From NCBI GenBank assembly GCA_014799565.1, contig JAAVHT010000021.1, positions 88,861 through 152,860 of the forward strand: 64,000 nucleotides of DNA, given 5' to 3'. The notes below the pieces were generated by a model. That model did not search any database. It was not told the origin of the DNA and was given only the letters and a program-made list of their open reading frames with translations. The translations under genes were made by a program, and so were the position numbers. Every line of letters starts with the position of its first letter. Position 1 is the first letter of the stretch. This DNA is from Clostridiales bacterium (lineage in GTDB: Bacteria > Bacillota > Clostridia > Oscillospirales > Oscillospiraceae). Of the stretch, positions 14,805-23,151 are shown piece by piece.

Positions 14805-15620
14805 TTGTACCTCTGCGACATCCACAGCCACACAAAAATCTCCCACGACAGCCAAGCGGAGCTGTCCGATACCGCCCGGGCCGCCATTGCCGCCGGCCTG
14901 CGGGAGTTCTGCGTCACCGACCACCATGACCTTTTGAACTTCGATGGGTCGCCCGCCGGCCCCTTCGACTGGCCCGCCGCCAAGGAGCAGTACCGGGCGG
15001 TGAAGCGGGAGGTGGGGGACAGGCTCATCCTCCGCCTTGGCATCGAACTGGGCTCCGCGCCCTATAACCCAGACATGGCCCGGGAAGTGCTGGCCCAGGG
15101 CGGGGAGGAGCTGGACTTTGTACTGGGCTCCCTCCACAACTGGATCGGGATGGAGGGGGATCGGGATCTGTACTTTTCCGACTTCCACAACAATATGGAG
15201 CTGAGCCGCAAAGCGTTGGAGAGCACCCTGGATCACACCTGGACGCTGGTGACCCAATGTCCCGACTGCTACGACAGCCTGGCCCACATCGTCTATCCCC
15301 TGCGGTACATCCACCGGGACGGCGTCGACCTGTCCATCGCCGAGTATGAGGAGCGGGTGCGGGCCATCTTCACCGAGGTGGCCAAGACCGACCACGCCAT
15401 GGAGGTCAACGTGTGCCGGGGGGAGGATCTGGACTCCTGGCCTCCCCTGCTGACCTGGTTCAGGGAGTGCGGAGGCAGGCTGGTCACCGTGGGGTCGGAC
15501 GCCCACCGGGCCGAGGACGTGGCAAAGGGCATCCCCCAGGCCCTGGAAATGATTAAGGCGGCGGGCTTTGACTGCGTAACCACCTATGAGCGCCGCCGCC
15601 CGGTGCTCCACAAACTTTGA
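14805..15620 (+). CDS. PHP-domain phosphatase, histidinol-phosphatase type
   Basis: 271 residues of the polymerase-and-histidinol-phosphatase fold. Metal-binding motifs are in order: CDIHSHTKIS at the N-terminus, VTDHHD at about 40, GIELG at about 80, GSLHNW at about 105, and GSDAHRAEDV near the C-terminus. The domain layout matches HisK-type histidinol-phosphatases, which release histidinol from its phosphate in the cytoplasm; other small phosphoesterases of this fold remain possible, because no other his gene is nearby. No ATG is available; TTG at 14805 is favoured, with AAGGTGAT at 14793-14800 as ribosome binding site. GTG at 14796 is an alternative but overlaps that site. Confidence 0.82.
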   Translation: MYLCDIHSHTKISHDSQAELSDTARAAIAAGLREFCVTDHHDLLNFDGSPAGPFDWPAAKEQYRAVKREVGDRLILRLGIELGSAPYNPDMAREVLAQGGEELDFVLGSLHNWIGMEGDRDLYFSDFHNNMELSRKALESTLDHTWTLVTQCPDCYDSLAHIVYPLRYIHRDGVDLSIAEYEERVRAIFTEVAKTDHAMEVNVCRGEDLDSWPPLLTWFRECGGRLVTVGSDAHRAEDVAKGIPQALEMIKAAGFDCVTTYERRRPVLHKL

Positions 15621-15639
15621 ACAGAGAGGATTTGAGGAT

Positions 15640-16077
15640 ATGAAAATTTCCATTGCCTGCGACCACGGCGCGTACGATCTGAAGGAACGGCTGAAAGCCC
15701 ACCTGCTGGAGCAGGGCCACGAGGTGACCGACTGCGGCACTACTAGCACGGATAGCTGCGACTACCCCGACTTCGCCCGCCCAGCCGCCCAGCTGGTGGC
15801 GGACGGAACCTGTGAGCGAGGCGTCGTCCTCTGCACCACCGGCATCGGCGTGTCCATGGTGGCCAACAAGGTGAAGGGCGTGCGGTGCGCCCTGTGCCAC
15901 GAAACCCTGTCCGCCGAGATGACCCGCCGCCACAACGACGCCAACGTGCTGGCCATGGGGGCCGGGGTCACCGGGGGCAACCTGGCGGAGCGGATTTTGG
16001 ACGTGTTCCTGTCCACCGAGTTTGAGGGCGGCCGCCACGTGCGCCGGGTGGAAAAAATTATGGAGACGGAACAATAA
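15640..16077 (+). CDS. rpiB: Ribose 5-phosphate isomerase B
   Basis: 145 residues, full length for the RpiB/LacAB family. Motifs: IACDHGAYDLKE at the N-terminus (substrate phosphate and Asp), GVVLCTTGIGVSMVANKVKGVRCAL with the catalytic Cys at about 67, then ARRHNDAN-type sequence (here TRRHNDANVLAMGA). It interconverts ribose-5-phosphate and ribulose-5-phosphate in the pentose phosphate pathway. The ATG at 15640 follows GAGGAT; the gene begins 20 bases after the PHP gene and both are probably on one transcript ended by the terminator at 16110. Confidence 0.94.
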   Translation: MKISIACDHGAYDLKERLKAHLLEQGHEVTDCGTTSTDSCDYPDFARPAAQLVADGTCERGVVLCTTGIGVSMVANKVKGVRCALCHETLSAEMTRRHNDANVLAMGAGVTGGNLAERILDVFLSTEFEGGRHVRRVEKIMETEQ

Positions 16078-16109
16078 ACACTTTTTGTCATATCGCACAG
16101 TAATATAAC

Positions 16110-16149
16110 AAAACGGAGTGCCTTCCACAATGGAACGCACTCCGTTTTT
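16110..16149. terminator. Bidirectional terminator between rpiB and rnmV
   Basis: AAAACGGAGTGC and GCACTCCGTTTT pair, with an inner TTCC/GGAA extension and a small ACAAT loop, and T/A tracts on both sides. It separates two convergent genes. Confidence 0.92.
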
Positions 16150-16732
16150 ATCCATTCAGCAGCTCGTCCAGCTCGTCCGGGGTATACAGCGCGTTCAGCG
16201 CCGCCAGCAGCGCCTTGGCGCTCATGTGCTCGGGCAGCTCCAGCCTGCGAAGAAGGGCGGCCCGCCGCTGGGCCGCGTCGGGCGTCCCGGACAATCCCAA
16301 AGCAAACAAGTCCGCCGGGGTGAGATCCCCCGAGGGGCGGGACGGCGCTTCCCCGTCCAGCACCGTGGCCCCGGCCCGGAGGATGGCGTTTCGCAGCACC
16401 TCGGGCGGCATCCCCTCCACCCCCAGCTTGCCCTCCTTGCCGGGGGCGCGCTTGCGGCGCTCCTTGCCGTACACGTCGGGGACATAGGCGTGCTTGAGCT
16501 GTCCCTTGGGAATGGCCCCTTTCAGGTAGTTTCGGATGACAAACCCCGCCCCGTCCGGGTCGGTGAGGACGATGAGCCCACGCTTTGCCGCCAGCTTCCG
16601 CAGCAGGGCCAGCCGCTCGCTGTCCTTGAACACGCCGAACCCGGCGGTGTCCAGGATCAGGGTGTCCACCACCCCGGCCAGGGCGGATTTGTCGTACCGC
16701 CCCTCTACCACAATAGCCTCTTGAATTCTCAT
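16148..16732 (-). CDS. rnmV: Ribonuclease M5 (TOPRIM, DUF4093 C-terminus)
   Basis: 194 residues. N-terminal TOPRIM domain with the invariant Glu in IVVEGRYDKSAL and the acidic pair in VLTDPDGAG; C-terminal DUF4093-type helical half (GDLTPADLFALGLSG, RRAALLRRLELPEHMSAKALLAALNALYT). RNase M5 cleaves both strands of the 5S rRNA precursor in low-GC Gram-positives. It is usually beside ksgA, which is not here. The start ATG at 16732 lies directly before the TOPRIM strand. Downstream of a degenerate kinase gene in a - strand series starting at comEC, with a 47-base gap. Confidence 0.9.
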   Translation of the reverse strand: MRIQEAIVVEGRYDKSALAGVVDTLILDTAGFGVFKDSERLALLRKLAAKRGLIVLTDPDGAGFVIRNYLKGAIPKGQLKHAYVPDVYGKERRKRAPGKEGKLGVEGMPPEVLRNAILRAGATVLDGEAPSRPSGDLTPADLFALGLSGTPDAAQRRAALLRRLELPEHMSAKALLAALNALYTPDELDELLNG

Positions 16733-16779
16733 ATCAGTCTCCCATTAAACAAAGCTGCTTCGTCACCGGTTTCAAGCGA

Positions 16780-17360
16780 CTATATACTACTTGCTAAAAA
16801 ATCCAAAATAGCTTTGAATATCTGTTCTCTGTTGTAAGATGTATCATAGTATGGTAGGTTATAAATTCTGCATTGTTCTTTCAGTTGTCTGCTTATCGTT
16901 ACAATGTCGGCGCAATCCCCTTTGTTTTCTTCTTCCGTTTTATAATAAGTATAGTCCTTGGGGGTATCGTACCTTTTTAAAAGTTCATATCTTTCTTCAG
17001 GAGTTACTTCCGATGTGCCGAGATAATAAATATCACAAAGAGAAGGATCTATATATTGGATATAGTGTTTTGGTAATAACTGAAATATATCAATTACCAT
17101 TCCGTAGTCACATTCATTATACTCACCGCTGTCCATCATCGCCCGTATGAATAACGCGATCTTAGAACTGATATATTGGATATTTTCTTGTAAATCTGTA
17201 TCTGCATCAGAATTTATGCCTGTTTCAGGAAAAACTTTCTCGATCCCCGCAATGATTGAGTCCATACTGATATGTTGGTATCCAAATTTTTTGATATCAG
17301 TTGAGAAACTGTGCTTTTCCCTGATCTCGGCACACCTGCAATGATAATATGTTTCTTCAA
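16780..17360 (-). pseudogene. Frameshifted P-loop kinase-like gene
   Basis: Low-GC stretch in an otherwise GC-rich window. A TTG start at 17360 with an AGAGGAGG site gives KKHIIIAGVPRSGKSTVSQLI, a clear Walker A P-loop, but this frame ends after 48 codons at 17214-17216. A 161-codon frame beginning ATG at 17265 continues the protein in the -1 frame (MDSIIAGIEKVFPETG to DFLASSI). The two join at an A6 tract (17287-17292): one extra A gives KKFGYQHISMDS, a typical continuation of a small nucleotide or adenylylsulfate-like kinase. Either a one-base deletion made it a pseudogene, or slippage at A6 restores it, or it is a sequencing error. It lies 13 bases after holA. Substrate unknown; the base composition suggests horizontal origin. 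Confidence 0.75.
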
Positions 17361-17373
17361 AATTTGCCTCCTC

Positions 17374-18432
17374 TTATACCGCCACCCTCCGGCCCGAGGC
17401 CAGCTCCATCAGCAGGGCGGTGAGCACCTCGTTCTCCTGGCCGTAAGAGGATTTCAGCGTGATGTCCGTCTCGGCGCACCGGCGCACGGCGTACCGGCAC
17501 CAGGGCAGGGAGAACCGCCGAGCGGCGTCCAGCAGCTTGTCCGCCGGGTAGGCCGATTTCATCCCCCACAGCTCCATGAACTCTCCCCGGCCCTTCCCCG
17601 CGTCCAGGTACAGCCGGGCGGTGTACAGCTGGCGGAAGTACTTGCCCATGGCGGCCAGGATCATGATGGGGGCCTGCTGGCTGTGGAGCAGATCGGCCAA
17701 CACCGACGCGGCCTTGTCGAAGTCCTTGCGGGCCATGGCGTCCGTCATCTGGAACACCACTGCGTCCAGCTTGGGGATGACCACCGCGTCCATGTCGGCC
17801 CGGGTGACCCTGGGGTGGTCGGCGTAAGCGGCCAGCTTGCCGATTTCGGAGGCCAGGTCGTGCATCAGGTCGCCCACCAGGAACATGAGATACCGGGCGT
17901 CCTCGGTGTCCACGCTCTTACCCACCTTTTTGAACTGCCGGCAGATCCAGTCGGTGAGGTCGCCCTGCTCCTGGCGCTGGAAGTTCACCGCCGCCCCCTC
18001 TTTTTTCAGTAGCGCCGCCAGCTTGTCCTTCGCCGGGGCCTTATAGGGCAGCAGGTCGTACACGAACACCAGGCAGCAGTAGTCAGGCAGGGCGGAGAGG
18101 ATTTCCAGCAGCCGCTCCTTTGCCTTGTCCCCCTGGGCGAACAGGTCGAAGTCGGTGACGACCACCAGGGTGCGCCCGCTCATCATGGGCAGGCAGTCCA
18201 CCGCCTGCTCGATCCAGTCCACCGAGCAGTCCTTCCCCCGGGCGGCGTGGAGGTTGAAGTCCTCCAACCCTTCGGGCAAAAGGGTTCGCTTCAGCTGGCC
18301 CAGATAGTAGTCCCGGAGGAACGCCTCTTCCCCGTGGAAGATGTAGAGGTTTTTGGGCGCAACCTCCTTCAGAGCCCGCTTCAGCTCCCGCATGGCGGTG
18401 TTGTCCACTTTATCCCGTTTTGGCGGCATCAT
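17374..18432 (-). CDS. holA: DNA polymerase III subunit delta
   Basis: 352 residues of the HolA family: an N-terminal AAA-like clamp-loader domain without a functional Walker A (NLYIFHGEEAFLRDYYLGQL, then LVVVTDFDLF), and C-terminal helices with DLASEIGKLAAYA and VTRADMDAVVI. The delta subunit opens the beta clamp in the clamp-loader complex. Start taken at the ATG pair 18432/18429 preceded by an AAGGGGG site; an upstream in-frame TTG at 18453 is less likely. It follows comEC, the same comEC-holA order found in Bacillus (comEC-yqeN), supporting the call and a shared promoter. Confidence 0.93.
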   Translation of the reverse strand: MMPPKRDKVDNTAMRELKRALKEVAPKNLYIFHGEEAFLRDYYLGQLKRTLLPEGLEDFNLHAARGKDCSVDWIEQAVDCLPMMSGRTLVVVTDFDLFAQGDKAKERLLEILSALPDYCCLVFVYDLLPYKAPAKDKLAALLKKEGAAVNFQRQEQGDLTDWICRQFKKVGKSVDTEDARYLMFLVGDLMHDLASEIGKLAAYADHPRVTRADMDAVVIPKLDAVVFQMTDAMARKDFDKAASVLADLLHSQQAPIMILAAMGKYFRQLYTARLYLDAGKGRGEFMELWGMKSAYPADKLLDAARRFSLPWCRYAVRRCAETDITLKSSYGQENEVLTALLMELASGRRVAV

Positions 18433-18471
18433 CGCCGCCCCCTTTCTCAGCAAGTATGAAACCGGTTCTCT

Positions 18472-20850
18472 CTAATATACCCCCACCCGATCTCCCTGAA
18501 TCCGCACGGTGACGGTTCCCTCCTGATCGGTGCGGTGGATCTCCGCGCCCAGTGCCTCCAAACGCTCCAGCGTCTCGTCCGCCGGGTGGCCGTAGGAGTT
18601 GTTGGCCCCGGCGGAAATAACCGCCAGCTCCGGGGCGGCGGCCTGGAGAAACTCCTCGCAGCTGGAGTTTTTGGAGCCATGGTGGCCCACCACCAGCAGC
18701 TCAACGTCCGGGATGGGGCAGTACTTCACCAGCATTTTCTCCACAAAGGCGTCCGCGTCCCCGGTGATGAGCACGTCAAAATCCTGATAACTGCACAGGA
18801 TGAACTGGCCTGACTCGTTGGAGGTGCCCCCACCCAGGGGCGGGAACAGGGTGAGGGCCGACTTGCCCAGATCCAGCTCCACCGTGTCGTCCACCAGGAT
18901 GACCTCCGCGCCCTCTGCCTCTGCCAGGGCAATGACCCGCGCGGCATCTTCAGGGTCTGTATCGCTCCCGGGAATCGCCACTTTGTCCACTTTCATGCGG
19001 TAAAACAGCTGCTCCACCCCGTTGAAGTGGTCGCTGTCAAAATGGGTGAGCACCAGTAAGTCCAGCCGGGCGCGGCCCATGGAAGCGAAGTAGTCGGCGG
19101 CGGTGTCCCCGGCACTGCGGGAGCCGTCCCCGCCGCAGTCCACCAGCGCCGCCTGCCCGCCGGACAGCAAGGCGGTGGACGACCCCTGCCCCACATCCAG
19201 CGCAGATACGGTGAGGTCGGCGGTTTCCACCTCCAGCCAACTGAACTCAATGGAGGCGCACAGCAGCACAATCAGCCCGCAGACCCAGAGCAGGGGCCGA
19301 CGAGGCTTCTCCCGACTGACAAACGCCGTCAGCAGCACCAAGTACACTGCCCCCAGCCAGATGACACAGTACCGGCTGTCGGTACTCAGCGAGGCAAAGG
19401 GGAATCTGCCCAGCCACAAAACCACCCACCGGGTGTAGTGCCCCAGCAATCCGGCAATCACACCCAAACAGGCGGCAGGGCCGGGGAGGAAAACAGCCAG
19501 CGCCCCCAATACCAGGGCACACATCATCAACAGGCTCAGCGCCCACAGCGCCAGCACAGAGGACACTGGGGACAGCAGCAAAATCTGCCCAAAGTACAGC
19601 GCGATCAGCGGCACGGTGAACAGCATGGCCCCCAGAGAGGTGGACACGCCGGCAAGTACCATGCGTCCCGCTTTCCATAGCGCCAGCCGAAGCCGCTTCC
19701 CTTTGTCAGGCCGCAGGGGCTTCAAGGGCTCGCACATCCATTGGCACAGCGGCTCGGAGACCAGCAGGATGCCCGCCACTGAGGCAAAGGACAACTGCAA
19801 ACCCACGCTGGCGGCAGCAAATGGGTTCTGGAACAGCAATACCAGCAGGGCAAGGCCCAGGGCGGAGGGCCCGTCCTCTTCTCTCTGGGCAACGGGCGCG
19901 AACAGCAGGGCGCACTGCATGATGACTGCCCGGAAGGCCGACGGAGTGCCGCCGGCCATGAGGGCGTAAAACACCAACAGCGGGATCATGGCCAATGCCA
20001 CATTTCGCCGCCGCCCGCACAGAAACAGCGCCATCTGTACAAGAAAGGAGATATGGAAGCCGGACACCACTGCCGCGTGCATCAGCCCCGCCCGGTTGAA
20101 GGCGGAGTAGAGCGTATCGTCCAATCCCGTCTTGTCCCCCAGGGTGACGGCGGCGGCGATGGGGGCGGCGAGGTCGTCAAAGGCGGCGTAAATGCCGTCA
20201 CGGAGCTTGCGGGCGCACAGGGCGGGCCAGTGGCGGAAGGGGACGCGCTCCACCGGCGTGACCTCCGGCCCGTCGTCGCAATAGGCCAAGAGGTACACTC
20301 CCTTGGCAGTGTAATAGGTGGTCTCGTCGCCGTAGGCATGGGTAGACAGCTTGATCCGGGCCGTACAGGCCACCCGGTCGCCTGGCTTCAGCTCTCCCCA
20401 ATCCGCCGAGCCGTACACCAGCGCGTCCGGGGCAAAAAAGCCGCCGCCCAAATGGACGGTGACGGAATAGCCGCCAATGGAGGTGGGACTGGGGTAGGAG
20501 GACATCTCCCCGGAGATGGTCACCTCATCCCCTATCCACTTTTCTGCCGGAGCGCGGAACAGCACGAAATACGCCCCGGCCCACCCGAGGGCCAGCACGC
20601 CGCCCAGGCACAGGGCCAGCCCCCGCCGGGAAATCTGGTATAACGTCCACCGGGACAACGGGCGTTTATCTTTGGGACAGCGCAGGAGGATGGGGTGGTC
20701 GTCCCCTCGGGGCCGGGTGGTCAGCCACACCGACAGCATCAATGTCAGCAATACGGCCACGGCTATGACGGGGATTGTCCCTGTTCCCCGATAGCACGCC
20801 CACAGGCAGGCGGCGCCGAAGCCAGCCGAAAACCAGGCCAGTTTCCGCAT
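18472..20850 (-). CDS. comEC: DNA internalization/competence protein ComEC (Rec2)
   Basis: 792 residues in the standard three parts: N-terminal helices and an OB-like external domain (about 1-200), the central ComEC membrane channel with about eight helices (HAAVVSGFHISFLVQMALF, GGTPSAFRAVIMQ), and a C-terminal metallo-beta-lactamase-like domain (VSALDVGQGSSTALLSG, DCGGDGSR, LTHFDSDHFNG, VGHHGSKNSS). ComEC forms the inner-membrane channel for single-stranded DNA uptake, and the C-terminal domain is a proposed nuclease. Start chosen at MRKLAW (20850) because the extended frame upstream overlaps the promoter and the divergent HAD gene. All metal ligands of the HxDxDH motif are present. Confidence 0.93.
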   Translation of the reverse strand: MRKLAWFSAGFGAACLWACYRGTGTIPVIAVAVLLTLMLSVWLTTRPRGDDHPILLRCPKDKRPLSRWTLYQISRRGLALCLGGVLALGWAGAYFVLFRAPAEKWIGDEVTISGEMSSYPSPTSIGGYSVTVHLGGGFFAPDALVYGSADWGELKPGDRVACTARIKLSTHAYGDETTYYTAKGVYLLAYCDDGPEVTPVERVPFRHWPALCARKLRDGIYAAFDDLAAPIAAAVTLGDKTGLDDTLYSAFNRAGLMHAAVVSGFHISFLVQMALFLCGRRRNVALAMIPLLVFYALMAGGTPSAFRAVIMQCALLFAPVAQREEDGPSALGLALLVLLFQNPFAAASVGLQLSFASVAGILLVSEPLCQWMCEPLKPLRPDKGKRLRLALWKAGRMVLAGVSTSLGAMLFTVPLIALYFGQILLLSPVSSVLALWALSLLMMCALVLGALAVFLPGPAACLGVIAGLLGHYTRWVVLWLGRFPFASLSTDSRYCVIWLGAVYLVLLTAFVSREKPRRPLLWVCGLIVLLCASIEFSWLEVETADLTVSALDVGQGSSTALLSGGQAALVDCGGDGSRSAGDTAADYFASMGRARLDLLVLTHFDSDHFNGVEQLFYRMKVDKVAIPGSDTDPEDAARVIALAEAEGAEVILVDDTVELDLGKSALTLFPPLGGGTSNESGQFILCSYQDFDVLITGDADAFVEKMLVKYCPIPDVELLVVGHHGSKNSSCEEFLQAAAPELAVISAGANNSYGHPADETLERLEALGAEIHRTDQEGTVTVRIQGDRVGVY

Positions 20851-20881
20851 ACCACCGCCCCCTTCTCTGTCTCTTTCCCCT

Positions 20882-20910
20882 ATTTTATCCGCAAAAGCGG
20901 AACAAGTCAA
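20882..20910 (-). promoter_or_regulatory. comEC-holA promoter
   Basis: On the - strand TTGACT (20905-20910) and TAAAAT (20882-20887) are 17 bases apart, about 30 bases before the comEC start. It is divergent from the HAD-gene promoter. Confidence 0.75.
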
Positions 20911-20937
20911 CGCCGGGGAGAAAAATGGCGAAAGGGC

Positions 20938-20966
20938 TTGCCAGCGGGGAGCGGGTCTGGTATGCT
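20938..20966 (+). promoter_or_regulatory. Promoter of the HAD phosphatase gene
   Basis: TTGCCA at 20938-20943 and TATGCT at 20961-20966 with a 17-base spacer, 23 bases before the GTG start; five of six matches in both boxes. Confidence 0.7.
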
Positions 20967-20989
20967 GACAGGGACGAGGAGATGATATT

Positions 20990-21622
20990 GTGTACATATT
21001 CGACCTGGACGGCACCATCACCGACACCAACGGCCTGTGGGCGGAGGTGGATCGGGAATTCTTGGCCCGCCGGGGGCTGACCAACACCGAGGAGTACCGG
21101 CGGGTGGTGGAGCGCTCCATTTTCCCCATCGCGGCCCAGTTCACCAGAGACTACTACCACCTGCCCGACGCACCAGAGGACATCATGGCGGAGTGGGACA
21201 GCTTGGCGGAACGCCATTATCGGGAGCTGGCCCCTTTAAAGCCGGGGGCGGAGGAATTCCTGCGCCAATGCAAGGCCGAGGGCCGCCCCATGGCCATCTT
21301 CACCGCCTGCCGCCCCGCCCTGTGCGAGGCCATCCTGGAGCGGTATGGGCTGCGGGAGCTGTTCGGCCATGTGATCTTCGCCGAGGAGATCGGCCTGGAA
21401 AAGCGGGATCCCCGGTGCTTTACCCGGCTCAGCGAGCTGCTGGGCGCGCCGCCCGAGGACTGCACTCTCTTTGACGACAGCCCGGACAACTGCGCCACCG
21501 CCATGAAAGCGGGTATGACCGCCGTGGGGGTGTACGACGACTATTACGCCTCCCGCCAGGACGAGCTGAAATCGGTGTGTCGCCGGTATGTCCGCTCTCT
21601 GGAAGAATTGGTGAAACAATAG
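20990..21622 (+). CDS. HAD-superfamily hydrolase, phosphoglycolate phosphatase-like
   Basis: 210 residues with all four HAD motifs: FDLDGTITD (nucleophile and acid/base Asp), IFTACR (motif II Thr), GLEKRDPRCF (motif III Lys), and LFDDSPDNCATAMKAGM (motif IV acidic pair). The helical cap between motifs I and II places it in subfamily I, like phosphoglycolate phosphatases and beta-phosphoglucomutases. The substrate cannot be read. The start is GTG at 20990 because no in-frame ATG precedes the first motif, with GAGGAG upstream. A recognisable promoter sits just before it and the gene is divergent from comEC. Confidence 0.85.
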   Translation: MYIFDLDGTITDTNGLWAEVDREFLARRGLTNTEEYRRVVERSIFPIAAQFTRDYYHLPDAPEDIMAEWDSLAERHYRELAPLKPGAEEFLRQCKAEGRPMAIFTACRPALCEAILERYGLRELFGHVIFAEEIGLEKRDPRCFTRLSELLGAPPEDCTLFDDSPDNCATAMKAGMTAVGVYDDYYASRQDELKSVCRRYVRSLEELVKQ

Positions 21623-21683
21623 GCCCATTGGCAAACCCCTCCCCTGTCACATAGAATGTGGGGCAAAGGAGGTGTTTTACCAT

Positions 21684-22568
21684 ATGGAAGAAATGATCCC
21701 ATGCTCGGTAAAGGATCAGGACGTGTTCCAGCGGGTGTGGCAGCGGGTGATGGGAGACCGCGACCAGGAAAGCAGCCCCATCCGCTCCGGCCCCCTCAAT
21801 ATGGAGGGCGACCTGTCCTGCGACTGCCTGAAGGCCCTGGCGCAGCAGCAGGGAACTGGCTTCCCCCCGGAGTGTGAGCGCCAAGAGCAACCAGCCCAGC
21901 CCATGGAGCCGGAGATGCCCATGGAGCCGGAACCGCCTATTCAGACACCGAACTGCTGGCAGCCCGTGGAGGAGATGCCGGGGGAGCAGACCCCCACCCA
22001 GGAAACCCCGGCCCAAGAGTCTCAGACTCAAGAGCCAACGGCTCAAGATCAGCCCGTCCCGGAGGAAACCTGCGAGGACTGCGCCGAAACAGAGGGCCTG
22101 CCCGAGGCGGACGGCCCCGACCGTGGAAACGACCTGCCCCAGCTGTGGGAGGAGCCCCAGCCCGCCGATGACCGCACCGCCCGACTGCGCCGCCACGTGA
22201 TGGACGCGCTGGAGGGCTGGCAGTTCTACCGCCACCTGGCCAGGAGAGCCCGTGGGACGGACGCGCGGACGCTGAACAGCATGGCGGGGGAGCAGCACAA
22301 GGATGCCCGGAAGCTGTCGGCGGCCTATTTCCTGCTCACTGGGCTGCGGTACTGGCCCTCTGAGATGCTGGGCGCTCCGGCCATCCCGTCCTACTGGGGG
22401 GCGCTGCGCACCCGCCACCAGGCGGAACAGCGGCAGGAGAACGCCTATCGGCTGGCCGCCGACGACTGGGACGATCCCGATCTGCTGGCGCTGTACAACG
22501 AGCTCATTGAGGGCTGCCAGCGGCGCAGCCATCAGCTGCGGGGCCTGCTGGAGCAGGATATTACTTAA
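21684..22568 (+). CDS. Ferritin-like-domain protein with Pro/Glu/Gln-rich linker (spore-coat-like)
   Basis: 294 residues in three parts: an N-terminal 70 residues with a DLSCDCLKAL Cys pair; a low-complexity middle (about 70-160) of P, E, Q and T with imperfect repeats such as MEPEMPMEPEPP and TQETPAQESQTQEP plus a second Cys pair ETCEDC; and a C-terminal four-helix ferritin/rubrerythrin-like domain (about 165-294) with candidate iron ligands in LEGWQFY, the ExxH of GEQHKD, YNELIEG and RRSH. Similar proteins in clostridia are associated with spores or oxidative stress. The start is at ATG 21684, eight bases after AGGAGGTG; the in-frame GTG at 21672 overlaps that site. Exact role unknown. Confidence 0.68.
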   Translation: MEEMIPCSVKDQDVFQRVWQRVMGDRDQESSPIRSGPLNMEGDLSCDCLKALAQQQGTGFPPECERQEQPAQPMEPEMPMEPEPPIQTPNCWQPVEEMPGEQTPTQETPAQESQTQEPTAQDQPVPEETCEDCAETEGLPEADGPDRGNDLPQLWEEPQPADDRTARLRRHVMDALEGWQFYRHLARRARGTDARTLNSMAGEQHKDARKLSAAYFLLTGLRYWPSEMLGAPAIPSYWGALRTRHQAEQRQENAYRLAADDWDDPDLLALYNELIEGCQRRSHQLRGLLEQDIT

Positions 22569-22587
22569 CCGCGTGTGTGAACGGGAG

Positions 22588-22613
22588 AGCGCCGGGGCCA
22601 AACCCCCGGCGCT
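22588..22613. other. GC-rich hairpin between convergent genes
   Basis: AGCGCCGGGG pairs with CCCCGGCGCT across a short CAAAC-type loop. There is no T-run on either strand, so it is at best an atypical terminator between the ferritin-like gene and the GNAT gene. Confidence 0.5.
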
Positions 22614-22618
22614 CCTGA

Positions 22619-23023
22619 TTATGCCAGCTCTTTTCGCAGGATGATCTCCAGCGGTTCACCGGGCAGCAGCAGGGAGCCGCAGTCCACATAGCCGTTTTTG
22701 CGGTAAAAGAACTGGGCCTGCTCGTTGGACAGGGTGGAGGTCAAGACCCGCTCACAGCCGCGCCTTGCCATCTCTTCCTCCCAATGGCGCGTGAGCCGGG
22801 TTCCAAAACCCTTTCCCCTGTATCCCTCCAAAAAATACAGCATATTCATGAAGGGAATCTCATCCCAGAACAGATTGAACCTGAGCCAGCCCACAAAGGC
22901 ATCCTGCTCAAACATCATGAGAACCCGCCCGGCCTCTATGCTGTGTACTAGTTCGCCTTCGCTGATGTGGCGGTCATGCTCTCTCAGCAGTTCAAAGTCA
23001 TTTTGGTCAGCGTATCGTATCAT
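22619..23023 (-). CDS. GNAT-family N-acetyltransferase
   Basis: 134 residues. The acetyl-CoA-binding motif A is visible as FLEGYRGKGFGTRLTRHWEEEM (R/Q-x-x-G-x-G/A), preceded by strand-rich VGWLRFNLFWDEIPFMNMLYF and followed by the motif B region SNEQAQFFYRKNGY. It transfers an acetyl group from acetyl-CoA to an unknown amine or protein N-terminus. Complete but short, as is common in this superfamily. Single gene with its own - strand promoter, divergent from pcrA. Confidence 0.88.
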   Translation of the reverse strand: MIRYADQNDFELLREHDRHISEGELVHSIEAGRVLMMFEQDAFVGWLRFNLFWDEIPFMNMLYFLEGYRGKGFGTRLTRHWEEEMARRGCERVLTSTLSNEQAQFFYRKNGYVDCGSLLLPGEPLEIILRKELA

Positions 23024-23052
23024 GCTCCCATCCCTCCCGGCCTGTTTGGGCT

Positions 23053-23081
23053 ATCTTACCACACCTGCCCTCCCTTTGCAA
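23053..23081 (-). promoter_or_regulatory. Promoter of the GNAT gene
   Basis: On the - strand TTGCAA (23076-23081) and TAAGAT (23053-23058) with a 17-base spacer, 30 bases before the start codon. Confidence 0.72.
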
Positions 23082-23092
23082 CGGAACGCCCC

Positions 23093-23121
23093 TGTACTTT
23101 TTTGCGAAACTCTGCTATAAT
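23093..23121 (+). promoter_or_regulatory. pcrA promoter with extended -10
   Basis: TATAAT at 23116-23121 preceded by TGC (extended -10) and a weak -35 TGTACT at 23093-23098, 17-base spacer; 30 bases before the ATG. Confidence 0.75.
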
Positions 23122-23151
23122 GTGTCCACTTGACAAAAGGAGAATGATACC

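Noticed and set aside
21623-21683. Sigma-E/sigma-K promoter (CATAGAAT at 21650) before the ferritin-like gene
   Set aside because: The -10-like box has a mismatch and no -35 element lies at the correct distance.
22588-22613. Classical terminator between the ferritin-like and GNAT genes
   Set aside because: The stem is strong but neither strand has a following T-run, so it is listed only as a hairpin.
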